Source of the DNA: Cupriavidus sp. U2
GTDB taxonomy: Bacteria > Pseudomonadota > Gammaproteobacteria > Burkholderiales > Burkholderiaceae
Reading direction: 5' to 3'
Assembly: GCF_009663685.2 (NCBI RefSeq)
Contig: NZ_RCOG02000026.1
Coordinates: forward strand, 1-64,000
DNA length: 64,000 bases
The notes below the pieces were generated by a model. It was not told the origin of the DNA and searched no databases. It saw only the letters and a program-made list of their open reading frames with translations. Both the position numbers and the translations under genes were made by a program. Positions 50,864 through 60,296 of this stretch are shown here, in pieces; the first letter of the stretch is position 1, and every line of letters begins with the position of its first letter.

Positions 50864-51864
50864 CCGATGCAGCAGACAACGCGGTGCCGAAGATCCTGAT
50901 CATCGGCGCCAACGGGCAACTAGGTTCGGAACTGGCGCTGGCCCTGGCCGAGCGTTACGGCCGCGAGCAGGTGGTGACGTCCGACGTGGTGCCCACCGGG
51001 CGCCACGTGCACATCGCCCATGAAATGCTCAATGTCACCGACCGGGGCGAGCTGACCACGGTAATCGAGCGGCACGGCATCACGCAGATCTACCTGCTGG
51101 CGGCGGCGCTGTCCGCCACGGGGGAAAAGGCGCCGCAATGGGCCTGGAACCTGAACATGACGGGCCTGCTGAACGTGCTGGAAGCCGCGCGCCATCATGG
51201 CATCCAGCGCGTGTTCTGGCCCAGTTCGATTGCCGCGTTCGGGCCCACCACGCCACGGGTGAATACCCCGCAGAAGACCGTGATGGAGCCCACCACGGTC
51301 TACGGGATCTCGAAGCAGGCCGGCGAGGGCTGGTGCCGCTGGTACTTCGAAAATCACGGCGTGGACGTGCGCAGCGTGCGCTATCCGGGCCTGATCTCGC
51401 ACAAGACGCCGCCCGGCGGCGGCACCACCGACTATGCAGTGGACATCTTCCACTACGCCGTGCGCGGCGAGCCCTATACGTGCTTTCTCAATGCCGATGA
51501 GCGCCTGCCGATGATGTACATGCCCGACGCCATCCGCGCCACGCTGGAGCTCATGGAAGCCCCGCGCGAAGCGGTGCGCGAGCGCGGCAGCTACAACCTG
51601 GCCGGCATGAGCTTCACGCCGGCCGAGATTGCGGAAGCCATCCGCAAGCGCGAACCGGGCTTCGAGATCCGCTACGCAGCCGATTACCGGCAGGCCATCG
51701 CGCAAGGCTGGCCCGATTCGATCGATGACAACGCCGCCCGGCAGGATTGGGGCTGGCAGCCGCATTACGGCTTGCAGGAGATGGTCGACGACATGCTGCA
51801 GAACCTGCGGGCAACGGCCGGGGCGGGGGCCGTGGGGGCTGCTGCTGCGGCGGCTGCGGGATAA
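50860..51864 (+). CDS. L-threonine 3-dehydrogenase, NAD epimerase/SDR type
   Basis: The 334-residue extended SDR has the cofactor motif [18 protein letters not shown], a catalytic Ser in WPSSIAAFG, and Tyr/Lys in [14 protein letters not shown] epimerase-type threonine dehydrogenases, unlike zinc-dependent Tdh, are known from Cupriavidus necator and archaea. Adjacency to kbl makes threonine the expected substrate. The tail is Ala/Gly-rich low complexity (after about residue 315) and probably disordered. Confidence 0.9.
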   Translation: MTDAADNAVPKILIIGANGQLGSELALALAERYGREQVVTSDVVPTGRHVHIAHEMLNVTDRGELTTVIERHGITQIYLLAAALSATGEKAPQWAWNLNMTGLLNVLEAARHHGIQRVFWPSSIAAFGPTTPRVNTPQKTVMEPTTVYGISKQAGEGWCRWYFENHGVDVRSVRYPGLISHKTPPGGGTTDYAVDIFHYAVRGEPYTCFLNADERLPMMYMPDAIRATLELMEAPREAVRERGSYNLAGMSFTPAEIAEAIRKREPGFEIRYAADYRQAIAQGWPDSIDDNAARQDWGWQPHYGLQEMVDDMLQNLRATAGAGAVGAAAAAAAG

Positions 51865-51876
51865 GGGCGGGCTGGT

Positions 51877-52362
51877 TCAGTCGCTGCCCGACTGTTCGGG
51901 CCACCAGGCGAAACGCCAGTCCGCATAGCTGCCGGCGTGGGCAAAGGCGGCTTCCTCGGCCGCATGGCTGTACTGCCTGAGCGGGCGAAGCGGCGACGTG
52001 CTGTGGACACCCAGGAAGCCGTCGCCGGGCGCGGGGAGATATTGCCAGTCGCCGCCGGTCATGGGATCGCGCCAGGCGCGACGCAGCCATCGGCGTGGCT
52101 CGCTGCCGCGCTGATCGTCCACGAGGTCGTCGAGCGTACGCGGGTAGCTGCCGTCGCCGTTCTCGACATATCGCCGGATGGCCACCTGGATCTCCCGCCC
52201 AACGTGGCGCAGCTCGAACTCCCGTTCGCGCTGGGCGCGGGTCTGCCAGACATCGCCGATTTTCATCAGGTAGATGCCGGTCACTGCCACGGCCGCCAGG
52301 CACAACACCAATGCAAAGCCGGCCGGGCGGCCGGTGCTAGAGATCCTCGAACGGCGTGCCAT
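51877..52362 (-). CDS. Atypical pseudopilin-like protein
   Basis: The 161-residue protein has a prepilin-like N-terminus: a short basic leader, Gly then Phe (RPAG/FALVLCLAAVAVTGIYL), a single hydrophobic helix and a small C-terminal domain (DVWQTRAQREREFELRHVGREIQ, DPMTGGDWQYLPAPGDG). The glutamate at mature position five, needed for assembly of major pilins, is absent, as in tip-type GspK pseudopilins. The start at 52362 lies inside the end of the preceding gene. It is last in the secretion operon. Confidence 0.72.
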   Translation of the reverse strand: MARRSRISSTGRPAGFALVLCLAAVAVTGIYLMKIGDVWQTRAQREREFELRHVGREIQVAIRRYVENGDGSYPRTLDDLVDDQRGSEPRRWLRRAWRDPMTGGDWQYLPAPGDGFLGVHSTSPLRPLRQYSHAAEEAAFAHAGSYADWRFAWWPEQSGSD

Positions 52363-52756
52363 CGCGGGTCTGGCCGGGCGCGGTGCTGCGGACATCGAAA
52401 ACGCCTTCGGATGCCGGGCGGCCGTAGGCCGTGCTGTCGGACATCGGCGGGGGGACCACCCGCCAGGCCGTGGTACTGCGCAGGATGGGGTCTACCGGAA
52501 TCTGGCGCAGATACGACTGCGCCACCAGCGCCTCCAGCGACGGCGGGTAATCGCCGTGATCGGCGTGGAACCGGTCGATCGCCTCGCGCATCGCCAGCAG
52601 GTTGTGCCGCAGCACCACCTCTTCGGCGCGGTCGGTCTGGGTGGCATAGCGCGGCACGACCAGCGTCATCAACGCGGCCATAATGGCCAGCACTACGAGC
52701 AGTTCGATCAGCGTAAAGCCGGCCCGGCGTTGGTTGGCGAAAATGCGACGTCCCAT
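52337..52756 (-). CDS. GspG/H-like pseudopilin
   Basis: The 139-residue protein has a type IV prepilin leader cut at RRAG/FTLIELLVVLAIMAALM, with Glu5 present, then a globular domain with EAIDRFHADHGDYPPSLEALV and a C-terminal region typical of GspG-like proteins. It starts directly after the stop of the upstream pseudopilin gene (ATG next to the stop at 52757). Confidence 0.85.
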   Translation of the reverse strand: MGRRIFANQRRAGFTLIELLVVLAIMAALMTLVVPRYATQTDRAEEVVLRHNLLAMREAIDRFHADHGDYPPSLEALVAQSYLRQIPVDPILRSTTAWRVVPPPMSDSTAYGRPASEGVFDVRSTAPGQTRDGTPFEDL

Positions 52757-53263
52757 CTACCAGTCCTTGTAACGCACGCCGTTGGTGCCGACATCGACCG
52801 ATGTCGAATAGACGTCGAAGACGTCGTCCCCGGCTTCGGGGGCATCGGGTGGGCTGGCGTAGGCGCGCAGGCCCCAGGTATCCGCGTCGGGGGTGCCAGG
52901 ACAGGCGCACATCGGATCGCGCGGAATGCGGCGCAGAAAGTAGAGCTTGGCGCCGGCCGGGTTGCGGATGTCGGTCACGCCTTCGACCAGCGCCGCCAGC
53001 GTGGGTGGATAACCGCTGGCCCCGACCATGCGCGTCAGGCGGCCGCCGTCCATGGCAGCCTTGTGGGCGTCGATTGCCTCACGAATCTGCCACAACGCCC
53101 GGCGCAGTTCGGCCTCGCGATTCTGCTGCGCGGCAATGCGGGCGAGCGGCCACGCGATCATGGCCAGCGTGGCCAGCAGGGTCAGCGTCACCAGCACTTC
53201 GATCAGCGTGAAGCCTGCGCCTCCGCGCGCCGATGCGCCGAGGCGTGTTGCGGCGCGTCTCAT
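52757..53263 (-). CDS. GspG-like pseudopilin
   Basis: The 168-residue protein has leader cleavage at GGAG/FTLIEVLVTLTLLATLAMIAWPL with Glu5, the helix REAIDAHKAAMDGG, then SGYPPTLAALVEGV and a loop with two cysteines (PMCACPG). It would be coupled to the secretin gene by an ATGA overlap at 53260-53263 if the secretin frameshift were absent. Confidence 0.85.
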   Translation of the reverse strand: MRRAATRLGASARGGAGFTLIEVLVTLTLLATLAMIAWPLARIAAQQNREAELRRALWQIREAIDAHKAAMDGGRLTRMVGASGYPPTLAALVEGVTDIRNPAGAKLYFLRRIPRDPMCACPGTPDADTWGLRAYASPPDAPEAGDDVFDVYSTSVDVGTNGVRYKDW

Positions 53264-55079
53264 TGACTGAACTCGAAGGGCGGCACCGGCTTGGCAGGCA
53301 CGCGCGCGGGCCGGACGGCGGCGGGCGCAGGCTGCAGCACCAGCGGGGCGGTGGTGATGGCGCCTGGGGCCCGCTATTGAAGGCGGTGACGTGCGCGGCC
53401 GGCACGGGAAGATTGCGCACGATGCGCGGGGTGATCAGCAGTACCAGTTCGGTGGTGGTCGTCTTGGTCTCGCGGGTGCCGAAGACACGATCGAGAATCG
53501 GAATATCGCCAAGTCCCGGTATGGCGTGGCCGCGCGACTGCGCATTGCGGTTGAGCAGTCCGGCCAGCACCTGGGTTTCGCCGTCCCGGGCGGTCATGTT
53601 GGTCTCCGCCTTGCGCGTGCCGATCTGGTAGGCCATCAGCCCGGTCTGGGTCTTGATCGTGCTGACGACATTGGACACTTCCAGCGCCACCTTGACACTG
53701 ATCTCGCCATCCTGTGACAGCGTCGGCGTGACATCGAGCTGCAGGCCCACGTCCTGGTAGCTGACCGATTCGGTGACCACGCCATTGCCGTTGACAGTCG
53801 TCACCACCGGCAGCCGGTCGCCAATCATGATCTTGGCTTTTTCCCGATTCTTGACGCGAATGCGCGGATTGGCCAGCAGTTGTCCCTGGCCCGTCTCGCG
53901 CGCCAGGTTGGCCGTGACCACCGGATCGCCGAGATTGACCCCGACCTTGTCGCCGTTCAGATGCCGCAGTTCGTTCCAGGTCAGCGTGCCGGCCTTGCCG
54001 GCGGCGCCCGCCACCGAGGCGGAGACGCTGGACGGATAGCGAATGCCAAGGTTCAGGGCATCGGCGTTGTTGACTTCGAGAATCTGCACATCGAACATCA
54101 CCTCGGATTGCGGCAGGTCATGGGCGATTACCAGCCGCTCGGCCACTTCCACGGCTTCGGGGGTATCCCGGACCACCAGCATGCCTAGCCGTTCGTCCAC
54201 ATAGACGTCTTTCGTCTTCACGATCTGCTTGATCATGCTCATCACCTGCTTGGGATCGGCGTTGCTCAGGTAGAACGTGCGCGTGGTCAGATCGCGGTAT
54301 TGCTGCTGCTTATCGGCCACCTTCGGGTAGATCAGCAGCGTTGTGTCGTTGAGAATCTTCTTGTCTAGATGGTTGGTGGCCAGCACCAGATCCACGATGG
54401 CCTCCACCGAGGTGTCGTTGGCGGACACCGTGGCACGCAGGTCCTGCGGCACATCCTTGTCCAGCACGAAGCTGAGCTTCGACAGCGTGGAGATGGTGGT
54501 CAGCACCGTGGACAACGGCTGATCGCGGAACTGTACGGAAATGGGCTGGCGCAGCGACGCGGCCAGTGTGCGGGCCGGGCGGCCACGCTGGCGTTCCTGC
54601 GTCACCACCAGTTCGTCGCGCAAGGCGCGTGCCTGGGCGTGCCGGGCATCGGTGGCCAGCGCGTCGTCCAGCGTGTCGATGGCGCCGGCCGGGTTGGCGT
54701 CTGCCTGTGCCCGTGCCGCTGCGACCGCTGCAGCCATCGGCTGCGCGCTGGCGGCACGCCGGGCGCCCTCCAGCGCACGCGCATTGGCCGGATCGATGGA
54801 CAGCGCTTCGGCAAACGATGCGGCCGCGGCATCCACGTTCCCGAGATCGAGCTGCGCGGCGCCTTGCTGCACGAGCGTCCAGATGCGCTGTTCGCGCTCC
54901 ACGCGATAGCGAAGCTGGCTGGCGACATCGTCTGGCGCCGCGGCGGCGTCGGCGGCGGCCTTTGCGAGCGACGCGCCGGGGTTCGGTGCGGCACCTGGCG
55001 CCCGGCCGGGCAAGGCCGCGCAGCCGCTGAGCAAGAGCGCGCTGACGGCTATGGCGCTCAACTGCATGGGGACATTCAA
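53260..55079 (-). pseudogene. gspD: Type II secretion/MSHA-like secretin, frameshifted near its 3' end
   Basis: Outer-membrane secretin. Lipobox LLLSGCAALPG; a TPR-like region at about residues 65-110; an STN/N0-type domain (ISVQFRDQPLSTVLTTISTLSKLSFVLDKDVP); N1-like domains; and the secretin core ending LVLLITPRIVRNL. The frame is normal to HVTAFNSG, then shifts at about 53366-53373 in GGGGCCC. In the alternative frame the protein ends PAPAAVRPARVPAKPVPPFEFSQ and its TGA overlaps the next gene by ATGA, so this is surely the original ending. As written, a scrambled tail runs on to 53079. The barrel is complete, so partial function is conceivable. The start is a TTG behind AGGAG; an ATG at 55067 is an alternative. 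Confidence 0.85.
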
Positions 55080-55106
55080 GGTAAGACTCTCCTGGTGTCT
55101 GGGGCG

Positions 55107-55634
55107 TCAGGCGGGTACGCCCAGATGCAAGCGGTTTCCTGTCGACAAATCGGTCACGGTGGCACCCGACGCGTCGATGGCGTCGAGCCGGTATCCCTTC
55201 CATCGTTCGCCGGGACGTAGCCGGCCGGGTGTCGCGCACTGCTCGCACGCAATGCGGGTAGCCTCCCCGAGCGTGAGCACGACCATCACCCCTCGGGTGT
55301 CGCGCCAGATTGCGCTGGCTTCGAGGTCGGCACGCGCCGTGACGCGCGCAGATTCCGCTGCCCGCGCCGGGTCGGCTTCGGCATATGGCTCCAGCGAAGG
55401 GGTCATCGCGCCAAGTCGCCACCCTGGCGGCGCGAACAGGTCCACCGAGCGGCTCGGTTCTGGCGTTTCGGCTATGTGTCTGGACGGCGTTGCCGGGGCG
55501 CTTGCCGGTAGTGTCTGGCGTATTGCGGCATCCGTCGTACTGGCAGCGTCGTCGGACCGGCCGATCCAGGCGGCGTAGAGCGATGCGCAGACCGTGGCCA
55601 CCAGCAGGCACTGAAGGGATCGGGAAATCTTCAT
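55107..55634 (-). CDS. GspC/PilP-like periplasmic linker protein
   Basis: The 175-residue protein has one N-terminal membrane helix (LQCLLVATVCASLYAAWI), a Ser/Thr/Pro/Ala-rich linker and a small C-terminal domain (RDTRGVMVVLTLGEATRIACEQC, RLRPGERWKGYRLDAIDASGATVTDLSTGNRLHL). This resembles the secretin-contacting HR/PilP domain. Its position between the PilO-like gene and the secretin supports a link between inner-membrane platform and secretin. The start overlaps the previous stop by ATGA. Confidence 0.7.
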   Translation of the reverse strand: MKISRSLQCLLVATVCASLYAAWIGRSDDAASTTDAAIRQTLPASAPATPSRHIAETPEPSRSVDLFAPPGWRLGAMTPSLEPYAEADPARAAESARVTARADLEASAIWRDTRGVMVVLTLGEATRIACEQCATPGRLRPGERWKGYRLDAIDASGATVTDLSTGNRLHLGVPA

Positions 55635-56152
55635 GGTCCGGTCTCCACGAGATAGCTGATCTGCACCAGCGCATTGACCGTCCGGCTGGCGTCGGACTGG
55701 CGCATGAACGATATCGATTCGATCCGCACGCCAGCAATCTCCTCCAACGTTGCGAGGTAGTCGCGCAGTTCGGGGTAGCGGCCTTCGATGGTGTAGCGCA
55801 TCGTATGGCGCAGCAGCCGCTGGCCGGCTTCGGCGCGGGAGGTGTAGTCGATCTCCGTCAGGACGATCGAGCGGGCCGTGGCCAACGCCGCGTGGGCACG
55901 CAGGAATTCGGTGTACGTGGAGGCGTCGGGCAGGCTGTGCTGGCGAGCCGGCATCGCCCTGGCCGCCAGTTCGCGCTTCAACGTGGCGACTTGCCCGGTC
56001 TCCTGCTGCAATGCAGCCGTTTGCGCCACGCGTTCCGGCCGGATATGCGCGACGACGGCCACGACACTCCCCATGGCAAGTGCGATGCCGGCCACGCCCA
56101 GCCATCCCAATGTGTGCCGCCAGCGGCGGAGCATCCAGACGAAGCGGTTCAT
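55631..56152 (-). CDS. PilO/GspM-like inner-membrane assembly protein
   Basis: The 173-residue protein has a cytoplasmic stub, one membrane helix (LGWLGVAGIALAMGSVVAVVAHI), a coiled-coil segment (ALQQETGQVATLKRELAARA) and a ferredoxin-like periplasmic domain (RYTIEGRYPELRDYLATLEEIAGVRIESISF). This is the usual PilO/GspM plan. ATGA overlaps exist on both sides. Confidence 0.78.
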   Translation of the reverse strand: MNRFVWMLRRWRHTLGWLGVAGIALAMGSVVAVVAHIRPERVAQTAALQQETGQVATLKRELAARAMPARQHSLPDASTYTEFLRAHAALATARSIVLTEIDYTSRAEAGQRLLRHTMRYTIEGRYPELRDYLATLEEIAGVRIESISFMRQSDASRTVNALVQISYLVETGP

Positions 56153-56667
56153 CGCGCGGGTTCCTGCCTATCCTGCCAACGCAGCCGAAGCTCGGCTTCG
56201 ACGGCGTGGTCGCCTTGCCGCTGGCGGGTCAGCGATACGGGTCCAACGGCAGGCGTGGCCGACAGGCGGTCGACCAGCGCGAGCAGTGCATCGGCATGCT
56301 CGGCTTCCAGTTCGATCCGCTGCGTGCGCGCCGCGCCGTCCACGTCAAGGCGCGCGATGGCCACGTCTTCGGCCCAGCTCTGCTCCAGCCACGCCAAAGT
56401 CGGCACCAGCTTTTCGGCCTGTCTGGCGGCGACGTCAGTCTGCTGGGTGGCCTTGGCAGGGGGCCGGGCAGCCAGCTTGCGGCGCATTGTGGCGCTTTCG
56501 GCTTCCATGGCAACCCGTTCGGCGCGCAGCGACGCGAGGGCGCGGTGTTCGTACATCGCCCAGGTGGCAACGCCGATGCCGATGGCGAGCAGGCCGGCGC
56601 CGAGCGACGCCCGGTGTAACCAGCCGCACCGCGTTGCAGCCAGAAGATTCGGCGGCCGCGCCATCAT
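56149..56667 (-). CDS. PilN/GspL C-terminal-like assembly protein
   Basis: The 172-residue protein has a membrane helix (ASLGAGLLAIGIGVATWAMY), a coiled coil rich in Arg, Ala and Glu, and a periplasmic domain with LAWLEQSWAEDVAIARLDVDG, matching the PilN plan. Its first ATG overlaps the stop of the upstream gene. It would dimerise with the PilO-like protein. Confidence 0.75.
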   Translation of the reverse strand: MMARPPNLLAATRCGWLHRASLGAGLLAIGIGVATWAMYEHRALASLRAERVAMEAESATMRRKLAARPPAKATQQTDVAARQAEKLVPTLAWLEQSWAEDVAIARLDVDGAARTQRIELEAEHADALLALVDRLSATPAVGPVSLTRQRQGDHAVEAELRLRWQDRQEPAR

Positions 56668-57434
56668 GCCGGGCCGCCTTCGCCGATGGCGCGCAGATGG
56701 TCGCCCAGCCAGTGGATACGCTCGTCCGGCGCCGCCGCGTCGCCAATGAGGGCGACCGTATCCGGCGCCGGCGCCGACGCCGCCAGCGCCAGGCAGCGCA
56801 GCACGGCATGGATCTGTGGCGATACGTCGGTCTGCGCGGCCACCGTGGTCATTGCCGTGATGGAAGGTCCGTCTCGCAACGCGCATGTCAGCATGCCGCG
56901 CTCAAGCATCGCCAGCGCGCAGCCGGTGACCGGCAGCTCGCGTCGATAACGGTGCAGCGCATAGGCGAAGGTTGACGTCGCGGCGGTCAGGTGCACGCGA
57001 TGCGATTGGCACTGCGCGATCAGGGCTTTCAGTAGTGGCGTACTGCCAATGATGGCCAGGCGCGGGGCGCCATGGCGGGCTGCCGTCAAGGCGATATGCG
57101 GCGGTTTGTCGCGGTCGTCACCGGCAATCGTTCCACCCTCGCCGCCCGGTTCTTCGCTGGCCGCGCATGCCCATGCCATCCATTCCGCTTCGGAAACCAG
57201 GCGCGGATGCCAGGGTACGACGACATGCCGCGTCCACGGAAAGCCCAGCCGTACCGTGACACGGTGGCCCGACAGCGGCGCAAGCAGCGCGTCGGTGGCC
57301 TGCAGAGTATCTTCGATGCCTGCCGCTTCGCGGTAGAGGGCCGGTGCTTGATGCATGGCGTTGCCACCTTCAGCGCGCAGGAAGACGGCGTCACGCAGAA
57401 TCCAGAGCCCGTGCTTATTCGACGAACGTGACAC
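56664..57434 (-). CDS. Putative PilM/GspL-like cytoplasmic platform protein
   Basis: The 256-residue protein starts with a GTG at 57434 inside the end of gspE. It has no membrane segment. The order E, this gene, N-like, O-like, P-like, secretin places it where PilM or the cytoplasmic half of GspL sits. Supporting hints are VTVRLGFPWTRHVVVPWHP, PRLAIIGSTPLLKALIAQC and CALAMLERGMLTCAL, which could be two ribonuclease H-like lobes. Sequence similarity that I can see is weak, so the assignment rests mainly on gene order. Confidence 0.6.
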   Translation of the reverse strand: MSRSSNKHGLWILRDAVFLRAEGGNAMHQAPALYREAAGIEDTLQATDALLAPLSGHRVTVRLGFPWTRHVVVPWHPRLVSEAEWMAWACAASEEPGGEGGTIAGDDRDKPPHIALTAARHGAPRLAIIGSTPLLKALIAQCQSHRVHLTAATSTFAYALHRYRRELPVTGCALAMLERGMLTCALRDGPSITAMTTVAAQTDVSPQIHAVLRCLALAASAPAPDTVALIGDAAAPDERIHWLGDHLRAIGEGGPA

Positions 57435-59112
57435 GGTTTGCCTCCTGTAGGGTGGTGACCCCCTGAGCGACCAGGGCCAGCGTGGACTGTCGCAGCGAGG
57501 CAAAGCCGCCCGCTCGCGCCAAGGCGCGTTGTTCGCCCGAGGGCGCCTGTCCGAGGATTGCGTCGCGCAGTGCATCGTCGATGCGCAAGACTTCGGCCAC
57601 CGCACGGCGCCCGCGATATCCGGTGCCGTGGCAGGCGTCACAGCCCCGGCCGGCGCGCAGGCGCCAATTGGCCACCGATGCAGCCACCAGACCCGAGCGC
57701 GCCAGCAGTTCGGCGCCCGGGCGGACAGATTCTCCGCAATCGGGGCAGATCGTCCGGATCAGTTGCTGGGCCACGATGCCGATCAGCGATTCCACCAGGC
57801 TGTGTGGCGGGATGCCCATGTGCAGGAATCGGTCGACCACCGAGAACGCGCCATTGGCGTGGACGCTGGTCAGTACCAGATGGCCGGTCAGCGCGGCCTG
57901 GACGGCGATGCTGGCGGTTTCCCCATCGCGGATCTCGCCCACGAGGATCTTGTCGGGGTCGTGCCGCAGGATGGAGAGTAGCCCGCGCGCGAAGGTCAGG
58001 CCCTTGCGGTCGTTGACCGGAATCTGCAGCACGCCCGGCAGTTCATACTCGACGGGGTCCTCGATCGTGATGATCTTTTCCGCGCCCGTGTCCAGTTCGG
58101 ACAACGTGGCGTAGAGCGTGGTGGACTTGCCCGAACCCGTGGGGCCCGTCACCAGCAGCAGGCCGTGCGGCATGGCGGCCAGCGCACGGATGGCAGCCAC
58201 GGCCTGGGCGTCATGGCCAAGCCGGTCCAGGCTTAGGCGGCCGCCTGCCGCGTTGCCGCCGCGCTTGTCGAGCACACGCAGCACGGCATCCTCGCCGTGG
58301 ATCGACGGCATGATCGACACCCGGAAATCGATCTCGCGGCCGTCCACGGTTGCCTTGAAGCGGCCATCCTGCGGAACGCGGCGCTCGGCAATGTCCAGCT
58401 CTGCCATGACCTTGATGCGCGATATGGCCTGTTCGGCAATATCGATGCCGGCCGCGGTGGCGGCATCGAGCAGCACACCGTCGATGCGGTATCTGACGGC
58501 CAGCGCGTCTTGCCGGGTTTCGAGGTGAATGTCCGACGCGGCCATGCGCAACGCATCGTAAAGCGTGGAGTTGACCAGCCGGACCACCGGGCTGGTGTCC
58601 TGAGCCAGGCTGGCCAGCGAGATGCCGGCGTCGGGTAACGCGTCCGCATGCGGCCCGGGCGCCGTGGCGACATGATCCAGCGCCCGCTGGCGTTCGCCAT
58701 GGCTGTCGAGCATCGCGCGCACGAGATTTGTGGCGCCCAGGCATTCGGCGCAGGACAGGCCGCCGAGCGCCAGCCGCCGGGCGACATGCTGACGCACGGC
58801 CAGGCGCGTGGGATCGGTCAGGACCAATGTCAGGGCGGGTGACGCCGGTTCGAGTTGCGCCAGCACACAGCCGCCCGCGACGGCATCGGCATAGGGAAAC
58901 AGGTCGAAGCGTGGCACGGCAGCGGCCAGGGCCACGGCATCGACCAGCGGCAAGCCGAGCAGGGCGGCGACGTGTGCGGCGCAGGCGTCCGGCGGCAGGC
59001 CGCTGGCCTGCGCCACCACGTCCTGCAGGTCGCGTCCGGGCTCGGCATCGCGCAGAGCCTGTAGCGCCTGCAGGGTCGGCATGGGTGGGGAGATTGGCGC
59101 GTGCGGTGTCAT
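57415..59112 (-). CDS. gspE: GspE-family secretion ATPase
   Basis: The 565-residue hexameric ATPase powers pseudopilus assembly. It has an N-terminal MshEN-like domain (about residues 30-120), the N2 domain ASDIHLETRQDALAVRYRIDG, Walker A GPTGSGKSTTLY, Asp box IITIEDPVEYELPG, Walker B LSILRHDPDKILVGEIRD, His box LTGHLVLTSVHAN, and a four-cysteine zinc motif (CPDCGES, CDACHGTGYRGR). All motifs are intact. The start overlaps the gspF stop by ATGA. Confidence 0.93.
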   Translation of the reverse strand: MTPHAPISPPMPTLQALQALRDAEPGRDLQDVVAQASGLPPDACAAHVAALLGLPLVDAVALAAAVPRFDLFPYADAVAGGCVLAQLEPASPALTLVLTDPTRLAVRQHVARRLALGGLSCAECLGATNLVRAMLDSHGERQRALDHVATAPGPHADALPDAGISLASLAQDTSPVVRLVNSTLYDALRMAASDIHLETRQDALAVRYRIDGVLLDAATAAGIDIAEQAISRIKVMAELDIAERRVPQDGRFKATVDGREIDFRVSIMPSIHGEDAVLRVLDKRGGNAAGGRLSLDRLGHDAQAVAAIRALAAMPHGLLLVTGPTGSGKSTTLYATLSELDTGAEKIITIEDPVEYELPGVLQIPVNDRKGLTFARGLLSILRHDPDKILVGEIRDGETASIAVQAALTGHLVLTSVHANGAFSVVDRFLHMGIPPHSLVESLIGIVAQQLIRTICPDCGESVRPGAELLARSGLVAASVANWRLRAGRGCDACHGTGYRGRRAVAEVLRIDDALRDAILGQAPSGEQRALARAGGFASLRQSTLALVAQGVTTLQEANRVTFVE

Positions 59113-60287
59113 TGCATGCTCCCGGCAAGCTCGAAAATCGGCATGTAGAGCAGGAAGACGATGCCGCCGACCAGGGCGCCAACCACGAGCATCAGCAGCG
59201 GTTCCACCAGTTTCGTGGCGGTGTCGATGGCCCGGTCGATGGCTTCGTCGCAGAATTGCGCCGCGCGTTCGCACATCTCCGGCAGTTCGCCGCTGCGTTC
59301 GCCCACGCGTAGCAGCCGTTCGGCCACGGGTGTGGTCAAGTGGTGCCGGGCCAGTGTGTCGGCCATCGGCTTGCCGGCTTCGATCTCGGCAATGGCCTGC
59401 GACATGGCGCCTTGCAAGTGCTCCGGCAGAAGCGGTGTGGCCAGCCGCAGCGCGGGGATGGCGGCCATGCCGCCGGCCAGCAGCAGGCCGGTGGTCCGGT
59501 ACAGCCGGGTCAGCGCCAACAGGTGCTGGAACGCGTGGAGGCGAGGGATGTGCCAGCTTAGTGCCGCAATCCGGCGCACCAGTTGTACTTGCCGGGCGCC
59601 GGCAACCAGCAGCAGGGCCGACACCACCATCCCCAGCGCCATCGTGCCGGCGTGCGCATCGACGGTCTGGCCCCACCACAGGAGCCAGCGCGCGGTCGCG
59701 GGCAGTTCACGCATCGATGCGTAGACCTGGCTGAAGCGCGGAATCACGAAGAACAGCAGGAACGCCATGATGCCCGCGCCGATGGCTATGACCACGGCGG
59801 GGTAGATCAAGGCGCTGGCGACCTTCCGGCGGACAGCGCCAAGGCGCATCTGGTAGTGGTGATAGCGCGCCAGCGCGTCGGCAAGATGGCCGGTGCGCTC
59901 GGCCGACGCAACCGTGGCCACGTAGAGCGTCGGGAAGTGGCCGGGCATGCCTGCCAGCACGCCGGAAAGCGGCAAGCCCTGATAGAGGCCGGCGACGATC
60001 TGATCGAGCACGGTGCGGGTGGCGGTCTCCGACGCGCCGGCGGTCTTGTCCCGCAAGGCCTCGACGGACTCGACCAGCGACAGCCCGGCGCGCAGCAGGG
60101 CGATCAGTTCCTGCGTGAACAGGGCGATGCCGAACGCCGCTTGGCGGCGCAGCATCACGATGCGGCGGCATGCAAGTACGCTGGCGCCATCCGTCTGCGC
60201 CTGCCGCCGGGCGTCGGCGGCGGAGGGCGCGAATATACGGATGTCCTGGATCTGGCCGCTACGGGCCACGGTAAGGCGGAACTGCAT
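59109..60287 (-). CDS. gspF: GspF-family inner-membrane platform protein
   Basis: The 392-residue polytopic protein has two homologous cytoplasmic helical domains and three membrane helices (near residues 160-185, 210-230 and 365-385). FTQELIALLRAGLSLVESVEAL, GHLADALARYHHY and the second-half MADTLARHHLTTPVAERLLRVGERSGEL are characteristic. It lies nine bases after the gspG stop. Confidence 0.93.
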   Translation of the reverse strand: MQFRLTVARSGQIQDIRIFAPSAADARRQAQTDGASVLACRRIVMLRRQAAFGIALFTQELIALLRAGLSLVESVEALRDKTAGASETATRTVLDQIVAGLYQGLPLSGVLAGMPGHFPTLYVATVASAERTGHLADALARYHHYQMRLGAVRRKVASALIYPAVVIAIGAGIMAFLLFFVIPRFSQVYASMRELPATARWLLWWGQTVDAHAGTMALGMVVSALLLVAGARQVQLVRRIAALSWHIPRLHAFQHLLALTRLYRTTGLLLAGGMAAIPALRLATPLLPEHLQGAMSQAIAEIEAGKPMADTLARHHLTTPVAERLLRVGERSGELPEMCERAAQFCDEAIDRAIDTATKLVEPLLMLVVGALVGGIVFLLYMPIFELAGSMQ

Positions 60288-60296
60288 CGGACACCC

